The notes below the pieces were generated by a model, which saw nothing but the letters and a program-made list of their open reading frames with translations, was not told the origin of the DNA and made no database searches. Shown piece by piece: positions 27,469 to 36,195 of a stretch of 64,000 nucleotides of DNA. The translations under genes were made by a program, and so were the position numbers. This DNA comes from CAG-791 sp003447895 (GTDB lineage Bacteria; Bacillota; Clostridia; Lachnospirales; Lachnospiraceae). Location of the stretch: NCBI GenBank assembly GCA_946620035.1, contig CAMOMX010000001.1, positions 1 through 64,000 of the forward strand, in the 5' to 3' direction. Each line of letters opens with the position of its first letter. Within the stretch, counting starts at the first letter, position 1.

Positions 27469-30400
27469 TTACTTGAAATAGCGGACACCGCTCTCGAAGA
27501 GCCGGAGGTCCTGTTCGCCGTAGATGTTGAGATTTACGCCTCTGCCTTTGCGCTCGCAGTGCGCCATCTTGCCGAGGATCCTTCCGTCGGGGGAAGTGAT
27601 GCCTTCGATCGCGGCATAGGATCCGTTGATGTTCCACTCCTCATCCATGGAGATGTTCCCGTCGGGATCACAGTACTGCGTGGCCACCTGGCCGTTTGCG
27701 AAGAGTTTGTCGATCCACTCCTTCGGAGCGACGAACCGTCCCTCTCCGTGGGAAGCGGGATTGGTGTAGACGCCGCCGAGCTCTGCCCCCATAAGCCAGG
27801 GAGACTTATTGGTCACGACCTTGGTATACGCCATCTTGGAGATGTGGCGTCCGATCGTATTAAATGTCAGGGTGGGCGAATCCTCTCTCTGTCCCGTGAT
27901 CTCTCCGCCGGGCACAAGTCCCAGCTTAATGAGGGCCTGGAATCCGTTGCAGATTCCGAGGATCAGTCCGTCCCTCTGATTGAGAAGGTCGCCGACCGCC
28001 TCCTCGATGAGGGCGTTTCTGAACGCGGTCGCGAAGAACTTCGCGCTTCCGTCAGGCTCATCACCGGCCGAGAATCCGCCGGGGAACATGATGATCTGGG
28101 ACTGTTCGATCGCTTTGGCAAAGTCCTCTACGCTCTCCCGGATATCCAAAGGAGAGAGATTTCTGAACACCTTCGTGATCGTTCTGGCGCCTGCCTCTTC
28201 AAAAGCCGTCGCCGTGTCGTACTCGCAGTTCGTACCCGGGAATACGGGAATAAAGACTGTGGGCTGCGCGATCTTGTGCGTGCAGACAGCGATGCTTCCC
28301 TTGTCATATACGGGGGTCTCGATCGCGCTCGTGTCCTTATAAGCCTTTGTGGGGAAGATCTTTTCAAGAGGTGCCTTCCACAGATCCAGGATCTCACAGG
28401 CAGGGACCGATGCCTCGTGCCAGGAGAAGGCCGCATTTTTTCCCTCTTCGGTGACCGTTCCGATCACCGTATAATTGTCCGGGATGCGCTCCCTGAGAAG
28501 CTCCTCGCATCCGTCTTCCATTTCCAGGATGAGATCGCCGATCCTGTTTCTGAACAGGTGCTTCATCGGCACATTCTCATCAAACCGGACGCCAAACCCG
28601 TTTCCGAACGCCATCTTGGCGACCGCGGGCGCCGCGCCGTAACAGTCAACCGCGTAGGCCGCTTTCACATGGCCTTCTCTCATGAGCGCGGTGACTTTGT
28701 CATAGATCTCGCATACATCATCGTATACGGGGATATCGTACTCATCTCTCTCAATATCGATCTGGACGAGCTTGTCGCCGGCCTTCTTGAGCTCAGGCGT
28801 GATCACATCGCCGATCTTTGCAACATCCACAGCGAAGGAGACGAGCGTCGGGGGAACGTCAATATCGTTGAAGGTTCCGGACATACTGTCCTTTCCGCCG
28901 ATGCTTCCGATCCCGAAGCCGAGCTGCGCGTCGTAGGCGCCCAGAAGGGCCGCGAAGGGCTGGCTCCAGCGGGCGGGGTCCTTGGACATTCTGCCAAAAT
29001 ATTCCTGGAATGTCAGGTGCAGCTTTCTGAAGTCGCCGCCTGCCGCCACGACCTTGGATACGGACTCCGTGACCGCGTAGACCGCGCCGTGGTAAGGGCT
29101 CCAGGAACTCAGATACGGATCAAAGCCGTAGCTCATCATCGTGACGGTATCCGTCTTTCCTCCAAGGACAGGGAGCTTGGCGACCATGGTCTGCGTCTCT
29201 GTCAGCTGGAACTTTCCGCCATAAGGCATATCGACCGTTCCCGCGCCGATCGAGGCATCGAACATCTCCACCAGGCCCTTTTGTGAGCAGGTGTTGAGAT
29301 CGGAGACGGACGCGCGGAGCGCTGTCTCGAAATCTTTACCGGTCAGCTCTTTGCTTCTTCTTCCGTCAAGGATGTCACTGACTTTGGAAGAGGCATATTT
29401 GTCGAGATAATTGTCTTCTTTGGAAGGCATAAGCACCTTGACATCGGTCGCCTGGTGCGCGCCGTTGGTATCCAGGAAGGCTCTCGAGATATCCACGACG
29501 GCCTTTCCTCTCCAGTTGAGAACCAGCCTGGGCTCCTCGGTGACAACTGCCACAGGAGTGGCCTCCAGGTTTTCCTCAGCGGCATAGGAAAGGAACAGAT
29601 CCTTGTCCTCAGGCGCCACGACAACCGCCATTCTCTCCTGGGACTCCGCAATGGCAAGCTCTGTGCCGTCCAGGCCCTCGTATTTCTTGGGAACAAGATC
29701 CAGGTTTACCTGTAATCCGTCGGCAAGTTCTCCGATGGCGACGGATACTCCGCCCGCGCCGAAGTCGTTGCACTTCTTAATGATCGCGGACACTTCCGGT
29801 CTTCTGAAAAGCCTCTGGAGCTTTCTCTCTGTAGGCGCGTTACCCTTCTGGACTTCAGCGCCGCACTCTGTCAGGGACTGGTCATTGTGCGCCTTGGAGG
29901 ATCCGGTCGCACCGCCCATTCCGTCACGTCCTGTCCGGCCGCCCAGAAGGATGATCACATCGCCGGGGTCACTGTTTTCGCGCTTTACATTCTTGCGGGC
30001 AGCAGCTCCCATGACCGCGCCGATCTCCATGCGCTTCGCGACATAGCCGGGGTGATAGATCTCCTTGACATGGCCTGTGGCGAGACCGATCTGGTTTCCG
30101 TAACTGGAATAGCCCTTGGCCGCGCCAAGTACCAGCTTCTTCTGAGGAAGCTTATTCTCAAGCGTCTCCGATACCGGTACAGTCGGATCGGCTGCGCCCG
30201 TAACGCGCATCGCCTGGTATACATAGCCTCTTCCGGAGAGCGGATCCCGGATCGCGCCGCCGAGGCATGTGGCCGCGCCGCCGAAAGGCTCGATCTCCGT
30301 GGGGTGATTGTGCGTCTCATTCTTAAAGAACACAAGCCACTCCTCTGTCTCGGGTCCTCTTCCGTAGTCCACCTCGACCGGAACGACCACGGAGCACGCG

Positions 30401-31305
30401 TTGTTCTCGTCGGACTCCTCCTGGTCAGTCAGCTTTCCGTCCGCCTTGAGTTTCTTCATGCCCATGATCGCAAGGTCCATCAGACAGACATACTTGTCTT
30501 TCCGTCCCTTGTAGAGTTCCTCTCTCGTGTCGAGATAGCTCAGATAAGTGGGCTCAATAATATCTCTGTAATAGCCGTCCTCAAATTCCACATTCTCAAG
30601 CTCTGTGGAGAAGGTGGTATGGCGGCAGTGGTCAGACCAATAGGTGTCGAGCACCCGGATCTCCGTGATCGTAGGGTCTCTGTGCTCCTCGTTCGCAAAG
30701 TAGTTCTGAATAAACGCAAAGTCATCAAAGGTCATGGCAAGACCGAGGGACTGATACAAATTTGTGAGTTTATCCTCAGTCATGGAGGTCATTCCGACCA
30801 TCACCGCCACATCACCCGCTTCCGGATAATCCGTCTGCAGCGTCTGAGGCTTCTCCATCCCTGTCTCCCGGGAATCCACGGGGTTTATGCAGTATTTCTT
30901 GATCCTGTCGATCTCTTCGTCCGAGATCGAGCCGAGAAGAATATAGGTCTCAGCCGTCTTGATCACCGGATTCTCATTTTCATTGAGAAACTGTACGCAC
31001 TGTACAGCACTGTCCGCCCTCTGGTCAAACTGTCCGGGAAGTGCCTCTACGCTGAACACGTGGGCGTTCTCCGGAATCTCGATCGTCTCCCTGTAGAGAA
31101 TATCTACAGGAGGCTCTGAAAACACTGTCCTGCATGCCGTCTCAAAGACTTCCTCCGAGACATTTTCCACATCGTATCGGATCAGTTTCCGAACTCCGGT
31201 CAGTCCTTCTACAGCTAAAAAACCAATGATGTCTTCTTTGAGCTGCCTGGCCGCAACCGCATAGGGCTCCTTTTTCTCGACATAGATCCGTCTGACTTTA
31301 CTCAT
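27469..31305 (-). CDS. purL: Phosphoribosylformylglycinamidine synthase, single chain
   Basis: A 1278-residue fused FGAM synthase (fourth step of purine synthesis). The synthase part contains FKNETHNHPTEIEPFGGAAT and GGRTGRDGMGGATGSS. The C-terminal class I glutaminase domain has FPGGFSAGDEPDGS, the nucleophile motif LGICNGFQALIKLG, and SHGEGRF. Single-chain form and length match the Clostridia/Bacteroides clade rather than the three-part PurSQL of Bacillus. It is about 30 kb away from purEMND in this window. Its ATG follows AAAGGAG at 12 bases. Confidence 0.97.
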   Translation of the reverse strand: MSKVRRIYVEKKEPYAVAARQLKEDIIGFLAVEGLTGVRKLIRYDVENVSEEVFETACRTVFSEPPVDILYRETIEIPENAHVFSVEALPGQFDQRADSAVQCVQFLNENENPVIKTAETYILLGSISDEEIDRIKKYCINPVDSRETGMEKPQTLQTDYPEAGDVAVMVGMTSMTEDKLTNLYQSLGLAMTFDDFAFIQNYFANEEHRDPTITEIRVLDTYWSDHCRHTTFSTELENVEFEDGYYRDIIEPTYLSYLDTREELYKGRKDKYVCLMDLAIMGMKKLKADGKLTDQEESDENNACSVVVPVEVDYGRGPETEEWLVFFKNETHNHPTEIEPFGGAATCLGGAIRDPLSGRGYVYQAMRVTGAADPTVPVSETLENKLPQKKLVLGAAKGYSSYGNQIGLATGHVKEIYHPGYVAKRMEIGAVMGAAARKNVKRENSDPGDVIILLGGRTGRDGMGGATGSSKAHNDQSLTECGAEVQKGNAPTERKLQRLFRRPEVSAIIKKCNDFGAGGVSVAIGELADGLQVNLDLVPKKYEGLDGTELAIAESQERMAVVVAPEDKDLFLSYAAEENLEATPVAVVTEEPRLVLNWRGKAVVDISRAFLDTNGAHQATDVKVLMPSKEDNYLDKYASSKVSDILDGRRSKELTGKDFETALRASVSDLNTCSQKGLVEMFDASIGAGTVDMPYGGKFQLTETQTMVAKLPVLGGKTDTVTMMSYGFDPYLSSWSPYHGAVYAVTESVSKVVAAGGDFRKLHLTFQEYFGRMSKDPARWSQPFAALLGAYDAQLGFGIGSIGGKDSMSGTFNDIDVPPTLVSFAVDVAKIGDVITPELKKAGDKLVQIDIERDEYDIPVYDDVCEIYDKVTALMREGHVKAAYAVDCYGAAPAVAKMAFGNGFGVRFDENVPMKHLFRNRIGDLILEMEDGCEELLRERIPDNYTVIGTVTEEGKNAAFSWHEASVPACEILDLWKAPLEKIFPTKAYKDTSAIETPVYDKGSIAVCTHKIAQPTVFIPVFPGTNCEYDTATAFEEAGARTITKVFRNLSPLDIRESVEDFAKAIEQSQIIMFPGGFSAGDEPDGSAKFFATAFRNALIEEAVGDLLNQRDGLILGICNGFQALIKLGLVPGGEITGQREDSPTLTFNTIGRHISKMAYTKVVTNKSPWLMGAELGGVYTNPASHGEGRFVAPKEWIDKLFANGQVATQYCDPDGNISMDEEWNINGSYAAIEGITSPDGRILGKMAHCERKGRGVNLNIYGEQDLRLFESGVRYFK

Positions 31306-31358
31306 AAATCGCGCTATCTCCTTTTAAGGCGTAAATAAATGAATGATTATCTCAAGGA

Positions 31359-31367
31359 ATTATAACA
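31359..31367 (-). promoter_or_regulatory. Extended -10 promoter of purL
   Basis: TGTTATAAT on the minus strand, about 55 nt before the purL start. No clear -35 and no purine riboswitch fold is seen. Confidence 0.6.
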
Positions 31368-31487
31368 TAGCTTTCCCAAAAGTACATACACGGGATAGCC
31401 AATGAATGCCGGCCTTTTGCAGATTTGTTTATCAAATATCAGCAAAAAGGCCAAAATACAGAGGCTGAAAACTGCAAAAAAATTATG

Positions 31488-31516
31488 TTGAACATCTCAG
31501 AGGGTTGTGTTATACT
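31488..31516 (+). promoter_or_regulatory. Promoter of tRNA-Trp
   Basis: TTGAAC (31488-31493), a 17-bp spacer and TATACT (31511-31516), about 40 nt before the mature tRNA 5' end. Confidence 0.8.
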
Positions 31517-31555
31517 TTCACATGTTGACGGACAAAACCGTCCGGACAGCTTCAT

Positions 31556-31626
31556 AGGGGAATCATACAATGGCAGTATCACGGTCTCCAAAACCGTTCA
31601 TGGGGGTTCGAATCCCTCTTCCCCTG
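31556..31626 (+). tRNA. trnW: tRNA-Trp (anticodon CCA)
   Basis: A complete cloverleaf can be drawn: 7-bp acceptor (AGGGGAA with TTCCCCT), 4-bp D stem (ATAC/GTAT) with a short loop containing GG, 5-bp anticodon stem (ACGGT/ACCGT) with loop CTCCAAA giving CCA at 34-36, a 4-nt variable region, and a T arm GGGGG-TTCGAAT-CCCTC. The discriminator base is G, as in bacterial tRNA-Trp. The 3' CCA is not encoded. Confidence 0.95.
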
Positions 31627-31640
31627 CTCTAATTTATATC

Positions 31641-31680
31641 AAATCACTCCGAATTATTTCAGAGTGATTTTTTCTTTATT
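31641..31680 (+). terminator. Terminator after tRNA-Trp
   Basis: A perfect 9-bp stem (AAATCACTC and GAGTGATTT) followed by TTTCTTTATTT. Confidence 0.88.
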
Positions 31681-31861
31681 TATCAGCAAAACTGGCATTT
31701 ATCTAACCCTGTTATGTTTATTATAGACTAAAATATATCATGCTGATTTACCCATAAATACCGCTATTTGAGGTATGTATTGTGGTACCTCATGCGGTAC
31801 ACAGAAGAAATCTAACCCAATAAAACAGGGTTCGTGTCGTGATTTGTGATAAAATGCGAAT
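31681..31861. other. AT-rich intergenic stretch after tRNA-Trp
   Basis: No gene is seen. It holds an inverted pair AACCCTGTT (near 31703) and AACAGGGTT (near 31826) and two GGTAC copies near 31790-31805. Base composition is clearly more AT-rich than the flanks, consistent with an old insertion next to the tRNA. Confidence 0.5.
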
Positions 31862-32044
31862 ATGAGTAAATATAGCGGTTATACGCCTTCAAGAAAGAAG
31901 GCAAATGATAAATATCTGACTGAGAAAGTCGATAGTATAATGGTGCGCGTTCCCAAGGGGCAAAAATACAGTTCAATCTTTTTTGCCTTGTGTGACTGGT
32001 ACTGTGGCATTTTCTCAGCTTTTCCGGACAATACCCATCAATGA
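31862..32044 (+). pseudogene. Broken ribbon-helix-helix (Arc-like) protein fragment
   Basis: The first 36 residues (starting MSKYSGYTPSRKKANDKYL and reaching IMVRVPKGQKY) look like the N-terminus of small Arc/MetJ-type proteins common on mobile elements of gut Firmicutes. Similarity stops abruptly after the last tyrosine, where helices A and B should follow. The next DNA, read in another frame up to a stop at 32091-32093, looks like the tail of a different protein. This suggests a deletion joining two genes. Confidence 0.6.
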
Positions 32045-32104
32045 ATCAAAACGCCTTAAAACGCTAAATACGCGGCCGATTGAAATTTGAGAGGAATAAA
32101 CAGA

Positions 32105-32308
32105 ATGAGTAACAAAGACTATGCAAAAACCCTGATTGACAAAATCCCGGATTACAAAATAGATATTGTACTAGCCTATCTTCAAGGCATCTGTGACGGC
32201 ATTGACACCCCCAATGACGAAACGATAGCAGCCATTAAAGAAGCTGATGCCGGTGAAGGAGCTTCGTTCAGCTCCCTTGATGCCCTCTTTGCTGATCTGG
32301 GAGTTTAA
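32105..32308 (+). CDS. RelB/DinJ-type antitoxin
   Basis: A 67-residue acidic protein starting MSNKDYAKTLIDKIPDYKI, with a C-terminus rich in acidic and small residues (DETIAAIKEAD...LFADLGV), as in short antitoxins of RelE/YafQ toxins. The ATG at 32105 follows GAGAGGA. It lies two bases ahead of the toxin gene. It should neutralise the toxin and repress its own promoter, by family analogy; no operator was pinned down. Confidence 0.82.
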   Translation: MSNKDYAKTLIDKIPDYKIDIVLAYLQGICDGIDTPNDETIAAIKEADAGEGASFSSLDALFADLGV

Positions 32309-32310
32309 GT

Positions 32311-32580
32311 ATGCTGTCCATTCGCAGATTAAACAAATTCAAGAAGGATATTAAAACCTGTCAGAAACGCGGGTATAATATGGATCTGCTAAAGTCAGTT
32401 ATTGCTACACTTGCCATTCCGGAACAGTTGGAAGCGAAGAATCGACCGCATCCATTAACCGGCGATTATTCCAGCTATGAAGAATGCCATATTGCCCCTG
32501 ATTGGCTTTTGATATACCAGCAAACAGAAAATGAGCTGGTACTTGTCCGAACCGGCACGCACTCCGATTTATTCAGATAA
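32311..32580 (+). CDS. YafQ-family mRNA interferase toxin
   Basis: An 89-residue RelE-superfamily toxin that would cut mRNA on the ribosome. The YafQ active-site residues are all present: His47, His60, Asp64, Trp65, His84 and Phe88, within RPHPLTGDYSSYEECHIAPD and RTGTHSDLF. The fold and length match YafQ, so it appears intact. It follows the antitoxin by two bases and is closed by a plus-strand terminator. Confidence 0.9.
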   Translation: MLSIRRLNKFKKDIKTCQKRGYNMDLLKSVIATLAIPEQLEAKNRPHPLTGDYSSYEECHIAPDWLLIYQQTENELVLVRTGTHSDLFR

Positions 32581-32586
32581 ACAGGC

Positions 32587-32644
32587 AGGCGGCTTCCGGT
32601 GGCATGGAATGTTCTTTCATGTATTCCGGAAGCGCCTATTTTTT
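32587..32644 (+). terminator. Terminator of the toxin-antitoxin operon
   Basis: Arms of 12-13 nt (AGGCGGCTTCCGG and CCGGAAGCGCCT, one bulge) followed by ATTTTTTAT. Confidence 0.82.
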
Positions 32645-32679
32645 ATGCCAAATGTCAAAAAGCTTTTCAATACAGCATG

Positions 32680-32732
32680 AAAAAAGAGTGTGCTGCCCCC
32701 GCTGTTCAATCAGCAGGATGCAGCACACTCTT
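32680..32732 (-). terminator. Terminator after the alcohol dehydrogenase gene
   Basis: A perfect 13-bp stem (32684-32696 and 32720-32732) with an inner GCTG/CAGC hairpin, followed on the minus strand by TTTTTT. Confidence 0.9.
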
Positions 32733-32748
32733 AAATTCCGGATTATCT

Positions 32749-33828
32749 TCAGATCCCCGCGATCCGCCGAAGCACCGCTTCGTTTACCGGGAACGGGGGC
32801 AGTTTGCACTTACTTTCGTTTGCGAGGACTTCGCTCACAGTCTCCTCAAGGATCTCCGAAGGGACTTCATCGCGGCCGCAGGTCGTCACGAAGTATTCCT
32901 CCAGCGCGTCCGTACTGTCGAAGCCGGCGAGGGAAAGGATATGGGAGACCTCTTCCGGGTCCGCTTCCTTCAGGTAGCCGGTAAGGAAATAGCCGCAGGC
33001 TTTTCCGTGCGCCATGTGCGCGCTGTAGGTGAGCCTGTAGCTCAGCGCGTGCGGGATCGAGGTCGCTGTGTGCGCGATCGACATTCCCGCCATGCAGGAT
33101 GCGTTCATCATATTCTGATAGTCCTGCGAAGTGGCCTGTCTTTTTCCGAGGATCACGTCTTTGCTCTTTGACCAGGTCCTGATCCCGGCTTCCGCGCACA
33201 TTCTGCTGAAGTCCGTGGCCTTTGAGTGAATAAAGCTCTCGTAGAGGTGGCAGAGCGCGTCCATTGTCGTATTGGCAAGGACATGCGCCGGCGCGCTCGA
33301 GAGGTATCTTCCGTCGATAAGAGCCAGCTGCGCGAAGATCTTGTGAGGGATCGAGCCCTTTACGTGTTTGTCATGTCTTGTGAGGACAGAGACCGCCGTG
33401 ACTTCCGACCCTGTCCCGCAGGTTGTGGGGACCTCCGCGACGGGCACCGTCGTGGTCTCCGCCGTTTTGTCGTAGAGATAGTTCCGGTCGCAGTCCGGAT
33501 GCTTCATCATGAGCGCAATTGCCTTAGCCGCATCCATGGGGGATCCGCCCCCGATTCCGATGACGAAATCCGCCTCCACTTTACAGCCGACCTGCCGGGC
33601 TCTCATGATGGTCTCCACGGAAGGGTTCTCCTCAATTTCCGCAAACTCCACCCAGGAGACGCCGTTTTGGGACAGCGCCGCCGTCACATCATCAAATGCG
33701 CCGCATCTTCTGGCACTCGACTTTCCGGTCACGATCAGGGCGCGCCTTCCCAGAGAAGCCAGCTCCGCACCGTGCTTCATGACACAGTTTTCTTCGGAGT
33801 ACACCTTTACCGGCATATAGAAATTCAT
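32749..33828 (-). CDS. Iron-containing alcohol dehydrogenase
   Basis: A 359-residue group III dehydrogenase. The NAD(P)-binding motif GGGSPMDAAK is at residues 93-102. Metal-binding histidines are seen in DALCHLYESFIHSKA and AHGKACGYFL. The substrate cannot be told from sequence; butanol, propanediol and related family members are possible. It is 18 bp after a CBS-ACT gene and at the end of the liv gene run, so it may be expressed with it. Confidence 0.9.
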   Translation of the reverse strand: MNFYMPVKVYSEENCVMKHGAELASLGRRALIVTGKSSARRCGAFDDVTAALSQNGVSWVEFAEIEENPSVETIMRARQVGCKVEADFVIGIGGGSPMDAAKAIALMMKHPDCDRNYLYDKTAETTTVPVAEVPTTCGTGSEVTAVSVLTRHDKHVKGSIPHKIFAQLALIDGRYLSSAPAHVLANTTMDALCHLYESFIHSKATDFSRMCAEAGIRTWSKSKDVILGKRQATSQDYQNMMNASCMAGMSIAHTATSIPHALSYRLTYSAHMAHGKACGYFLTGYLKEADPEEVSHILSLAGFDSTDALEEYFVTTCGRDEVPSEILEETVSEVLANESKCKLPPFPVNEAVLRRIAGI

Positions 33829-33846
33829 TTCCGTTCCTCCCGTATG

Positions 33847-34548
33847 TCAGGATTTTTTCGCGGGAACTTCAAAGCTCTTGACTGTTCCGAACTTGGTCGT
33901 CTGGACAATGCTCCGAAGATCAAATCCCGCGTCGACAAGGATCTGGGCCATGTCTTCGACCGAGATCGCGCCGGAGGCCTTCACGACGATCTCCGCGCCT
34001 CTGTCCTTGGTGTGGTAGACCGCCAGGGAATCCAGGTTTGCGTTGTTGTCGCCAAAGAGCTTTGCCATGGGCGCGAACTCTCCGGGCGTATCGGTGGCGC
34101 CGAAGATAAATCTTGTCCCCTGCTTCTTGAGACCGAGAAGCTCTACAAATGCCTGGAAGATGTCCTTATCCGTGATAATGCCGATGACCTTGTTGTTTTC
34201 ATCCACAACAGGGAGGCAGGAAATCTCATGGTCGAGCATCGTCTGCGCCGCCACTTCCACAAAGACGTCCTGTGAAATGGTCTTTACATCCTTGCCCTTG
34301 ATCATGATATCCGCCACTTTGGTCTTGCTGAGCAGGTAATTGAGCTCATAGATGGACAGGGACGTCGAATTGGCGCCGCTCTGCTCTTCCACAAGTCCTC
34401 CCGTCACCAGGCCGACAAGCTTCCCCTGCTCATCCACGATCGGAAGGCGGTGGAAATGGTTCTTTCTCATGATCTCTACAGCCTTGGAGATCACCACGTC
34501 CTTAGTGATCGTATAAGGGTTTTCGGTCATATGGTCTTTTACATACAT
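33847..34548 (-). CDS. CBS-pair and ACT domain protein (AcuB-like)
   Basis: A 233-residue soluble protein. Two CBS motifs, HMTENPYTITKD (residue 6 on) and DIMIKGKDVKTISQDV (about 80 on), form an adenosine-nucleotide-binding Bateman module. Residues about 150-215 form an ACT-like domain (FIFGATDTPGEFAPMAKLFGD). AcuB of Bacillus has this order. Placement 51 bp after livF suggests a regulatory role in branched-chain amino acid uptake or metabolism; that is inference. Confidence 0.85.
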   Translation of the reverse strand: MYVKDHMTENPYTITKDVVISKAVEIMRKNHFHRLPIVDEQGKLVGLVTGGLVEEQSGANSTSLSIYELNYLLSKTKVADIMIKGKDVKTISQDVFVEVAAQTMLDHEISCLPVVDENNKVIGIITDKDIFQAFVELLGLKKQGTRFIFGATDTPGEFAPMAKLFGDNNANLDSLAVYHTKDRGAEIVVKASGAISVEDMAQILVDAGFDLRSIVQTTKFGTVKSFEVPAKKS

Positions 34549-34599
34549 ATTGATATCCTCCCTGATTTTCTGTCTTTCTCTATACCCGTTCTGAAAAGA

Positions 34600-35304
34600 T
34601 CAGCCGCCGAGATATGCCTTCTGCACTCTCTCGTCGTTCGCGAGTTCTTCCCCGGTTCCCTCGAGTGTGATCTTTCCTGTTTCCAATACATATGCTCTGT
34701 CCGCAATGGCCAGCGCTCTCTTTGCGTTCTGCTCGACGAGAAGGATCGTCGTGCCCTTATTGTTGATCTCCTGAATGATGTGGAAGATCTCCGATACAAG
34801 AAGCGGGGACAGTCCCATGGAGGGCTCATCCAGAAGAAGAATGGAGGGCTTTGCCATGAGCGCTCTACCCATCGCCAGCATCTGCTGCTCGCCGCCGGAG
34901 AGCGTTCCGGCGGGCTGCATTCTGCGCTCCTTGAGGCGGGGGAAGAGCTGGTACACTTCTTCCATGTCCTTTCGGATCCCGTCCTTGTCCTTTCTGAGAT
35001 AGGCGCCCAGGATCAGGTTCTCTTCCACGGTCTGCTCCGCAAACACCCTTCGTCCCTCGGGAACCTGCGCGAGCCCCATTCCTACGATCTTGTTGGGGGC
35101 TGTTTTGGTAAGTTCCGTATCGTCAAGCTTAATACTCCCCTCCGAGGCCTTCACAAGGCCGGAGATGGCGTGCATTGTGGTTGTTTTCCCGGCGCCGTTT
35201 GCGCCGATCATCGTCACGATCTCGCCGTCCCGAACCTCAAAGGAGATTCCCTTGATCGCCTCGATCATGCCGTATTTCACTTTTAAGTCCTGTACTTTCA
35301 GCAT
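34600..35304 (-). CDS. livF: Branched-chain amino acid ABC transporter ATP-binding protein LivF
   Basis: A 234-residue ABC ATPase. Walker A is GANGAGKTT, the signature is LSGGEQQ and Walker B is ILLLDEPSMGLSP, the LivF pattern. It energises uptake through the LivH-LivM channel. The ATG at 35304 follows GGAG; the frame extends 12 residues upstream without similarity. It is last of the five liv genes, separated from livG by a hairpin-rich gap of 96 bp. Confidence 0.95.
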   Translation of the reverse strand: MLKVQDLKVKYGMIEAIKGISFEVRDGEIVTMIGANGAGKTTTMHAISGLVKASEGSIKLDDTELTKTAPNKIVGMGLAQVPEGRRVFAEQTVEENLILGAYLRKDKDGIRKDMEEVYQLFPRLKERRMQPAGTLSGGEQQMLAMGRALMAKPSILLLDEPSMGLSPLLVSEIFHIIQEINNKGTTILLVEQNAKRALAIADRAYVLETGKITLEGTGEELANDERVQKAYLGG

Positions 35305-35337
35305 AGTTACTCCATTTAGAAGCGCGATGCGGACACG

Positions 35338-35388
35338 CAAGGTTTGCGGCGCTTCGAAGCAAACCTTGAAGCCGGAAACAAGACCGGC
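35338..35388 (-). repeat. Hairpins in the livG-livF gap
   Basis: A perfect 10-bp stem (35338-35347 and 35359-35368) followed by a small GCCGG/CCGGC stem. No T-run is present on the minus strand; it may protect or process the message. Confidence 0.6.
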
Positions 35389-35400
35389 TGCAGTAAAGGA

Positions 35401-36195
35401 TCAATCTCCCAGATACGCCTTGATCACTTCCGGGTTCGACTGGATCTCTTCCGGCGTTCCCTGAGCCAGCATCATACCGTAGTTAAGAACCGTGATCCTC
35501 TCACAGATTCCCATCACAAGCTTCATGTCGTGTTCGATCAGAAGGATCGCGATCCCGAAGTGATCGCGGACAAACCGGATCATGTCCATCAGTTCCGCTG
35601 TCTCCTGCGGATTCATGCCCGCCGCGGGCTCATCCAGAAGAAGAAGCTTGGGGTTTGTCGCGAGGGCTCTCGCGATCTCCAGTCGCCTCTGCGCGCCGTA
35701 GGGGAGATTGCTTGCCGTCACATCCGCAAACTGATCCAGTTCCATGATCTTAAGAAGTTCTCTTGCCTTCTCATCGATCTGACGCTCACTGGCATAATAC
35801 TTGGGAAGGCGGAGCATCGCCGTGATCGGCGAGTAAGGGATCACATTGTGGAAACCTGTCTTTACATTGTCCAGAACGGTCAGTTCGCCAAAGAGCCGGA
35901 TGTTCTGGAATGTTCTCGCGATTCCGGCTTTGTTGATATCCACAACGCTCTTTCCGGCCGTGTCTTTTCCGTCAAACACGATTTTGCCCCTGGTGGGTTT
36001 ATACACTTTGGTCAAAAGATTGAAGACCGTTGTCTTTCCCGCCCCGTTAGGACCGATCAGTCCCGCGATCTCACCCTCGAATACCTGGAGATTCAGGTCA
36101 TTGACGGCTGTAAGTCCTCCAAAATCAATACCCAGTTCCTGCACGTCGAGAACAGGTGCCTTTTCGCTGTTTTGGTTTGTACGGGTTTCAGCCAT
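35401..36195 (-). CDS. livG: Branched-chain amino acid ABC transporter ATP-binding protein LivG
   Basis: A 264-residue ABC ATPase with Walker A GPNGAGKTT, a degenerate signature LPYGAQRRLE and Walker B LLLLDEPAAGMNP, typical of LivG. The insert after Walker A contains ARTFQNIRLF. The ATG at 36195 follows AGGAGG and overlaps the end of livM by eight bases, implying coupled translation. Confidence 0.95.
   Translation of the reverse strand: MAETRTNQNSEKAPVLDVQELGIDFGGLTAVNDLNLQVFEGEIAGLIGPNGAGKTTVFNLLTKVYKPTRGKIVFDGKDTAGKSVVDINKAGIARTFQNIRLFGELTVLDNVKTGFHNVIPYSPITAMLRLPKYYASERQIDEKARELLKIMELDQFADVTASNLPYGAQRRLEIARALATNPKLLLLDEPAAGMNPQETAELMDMIRFVRDHFGIAILLIEHDMKLVMGICERITVLNYGMMLAQGTPEEIQSNPEVIKAYLGD

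Noticed and set aside
27559..29286. A 575-codon open frame on the plus strand
   Set aside because: It is antisense to purL, has Arg/His-rich composition and no recognisable motif or ribosome binding site. Long antisense frames are expected in GC-rich coding DNA.
31556..32580. An integrated prophage or complete integrative element at tRNA-Trp
   Set aside because: No integrase, no structural or conjugation genes and no duplicated tRNA end within the window; only remnants.
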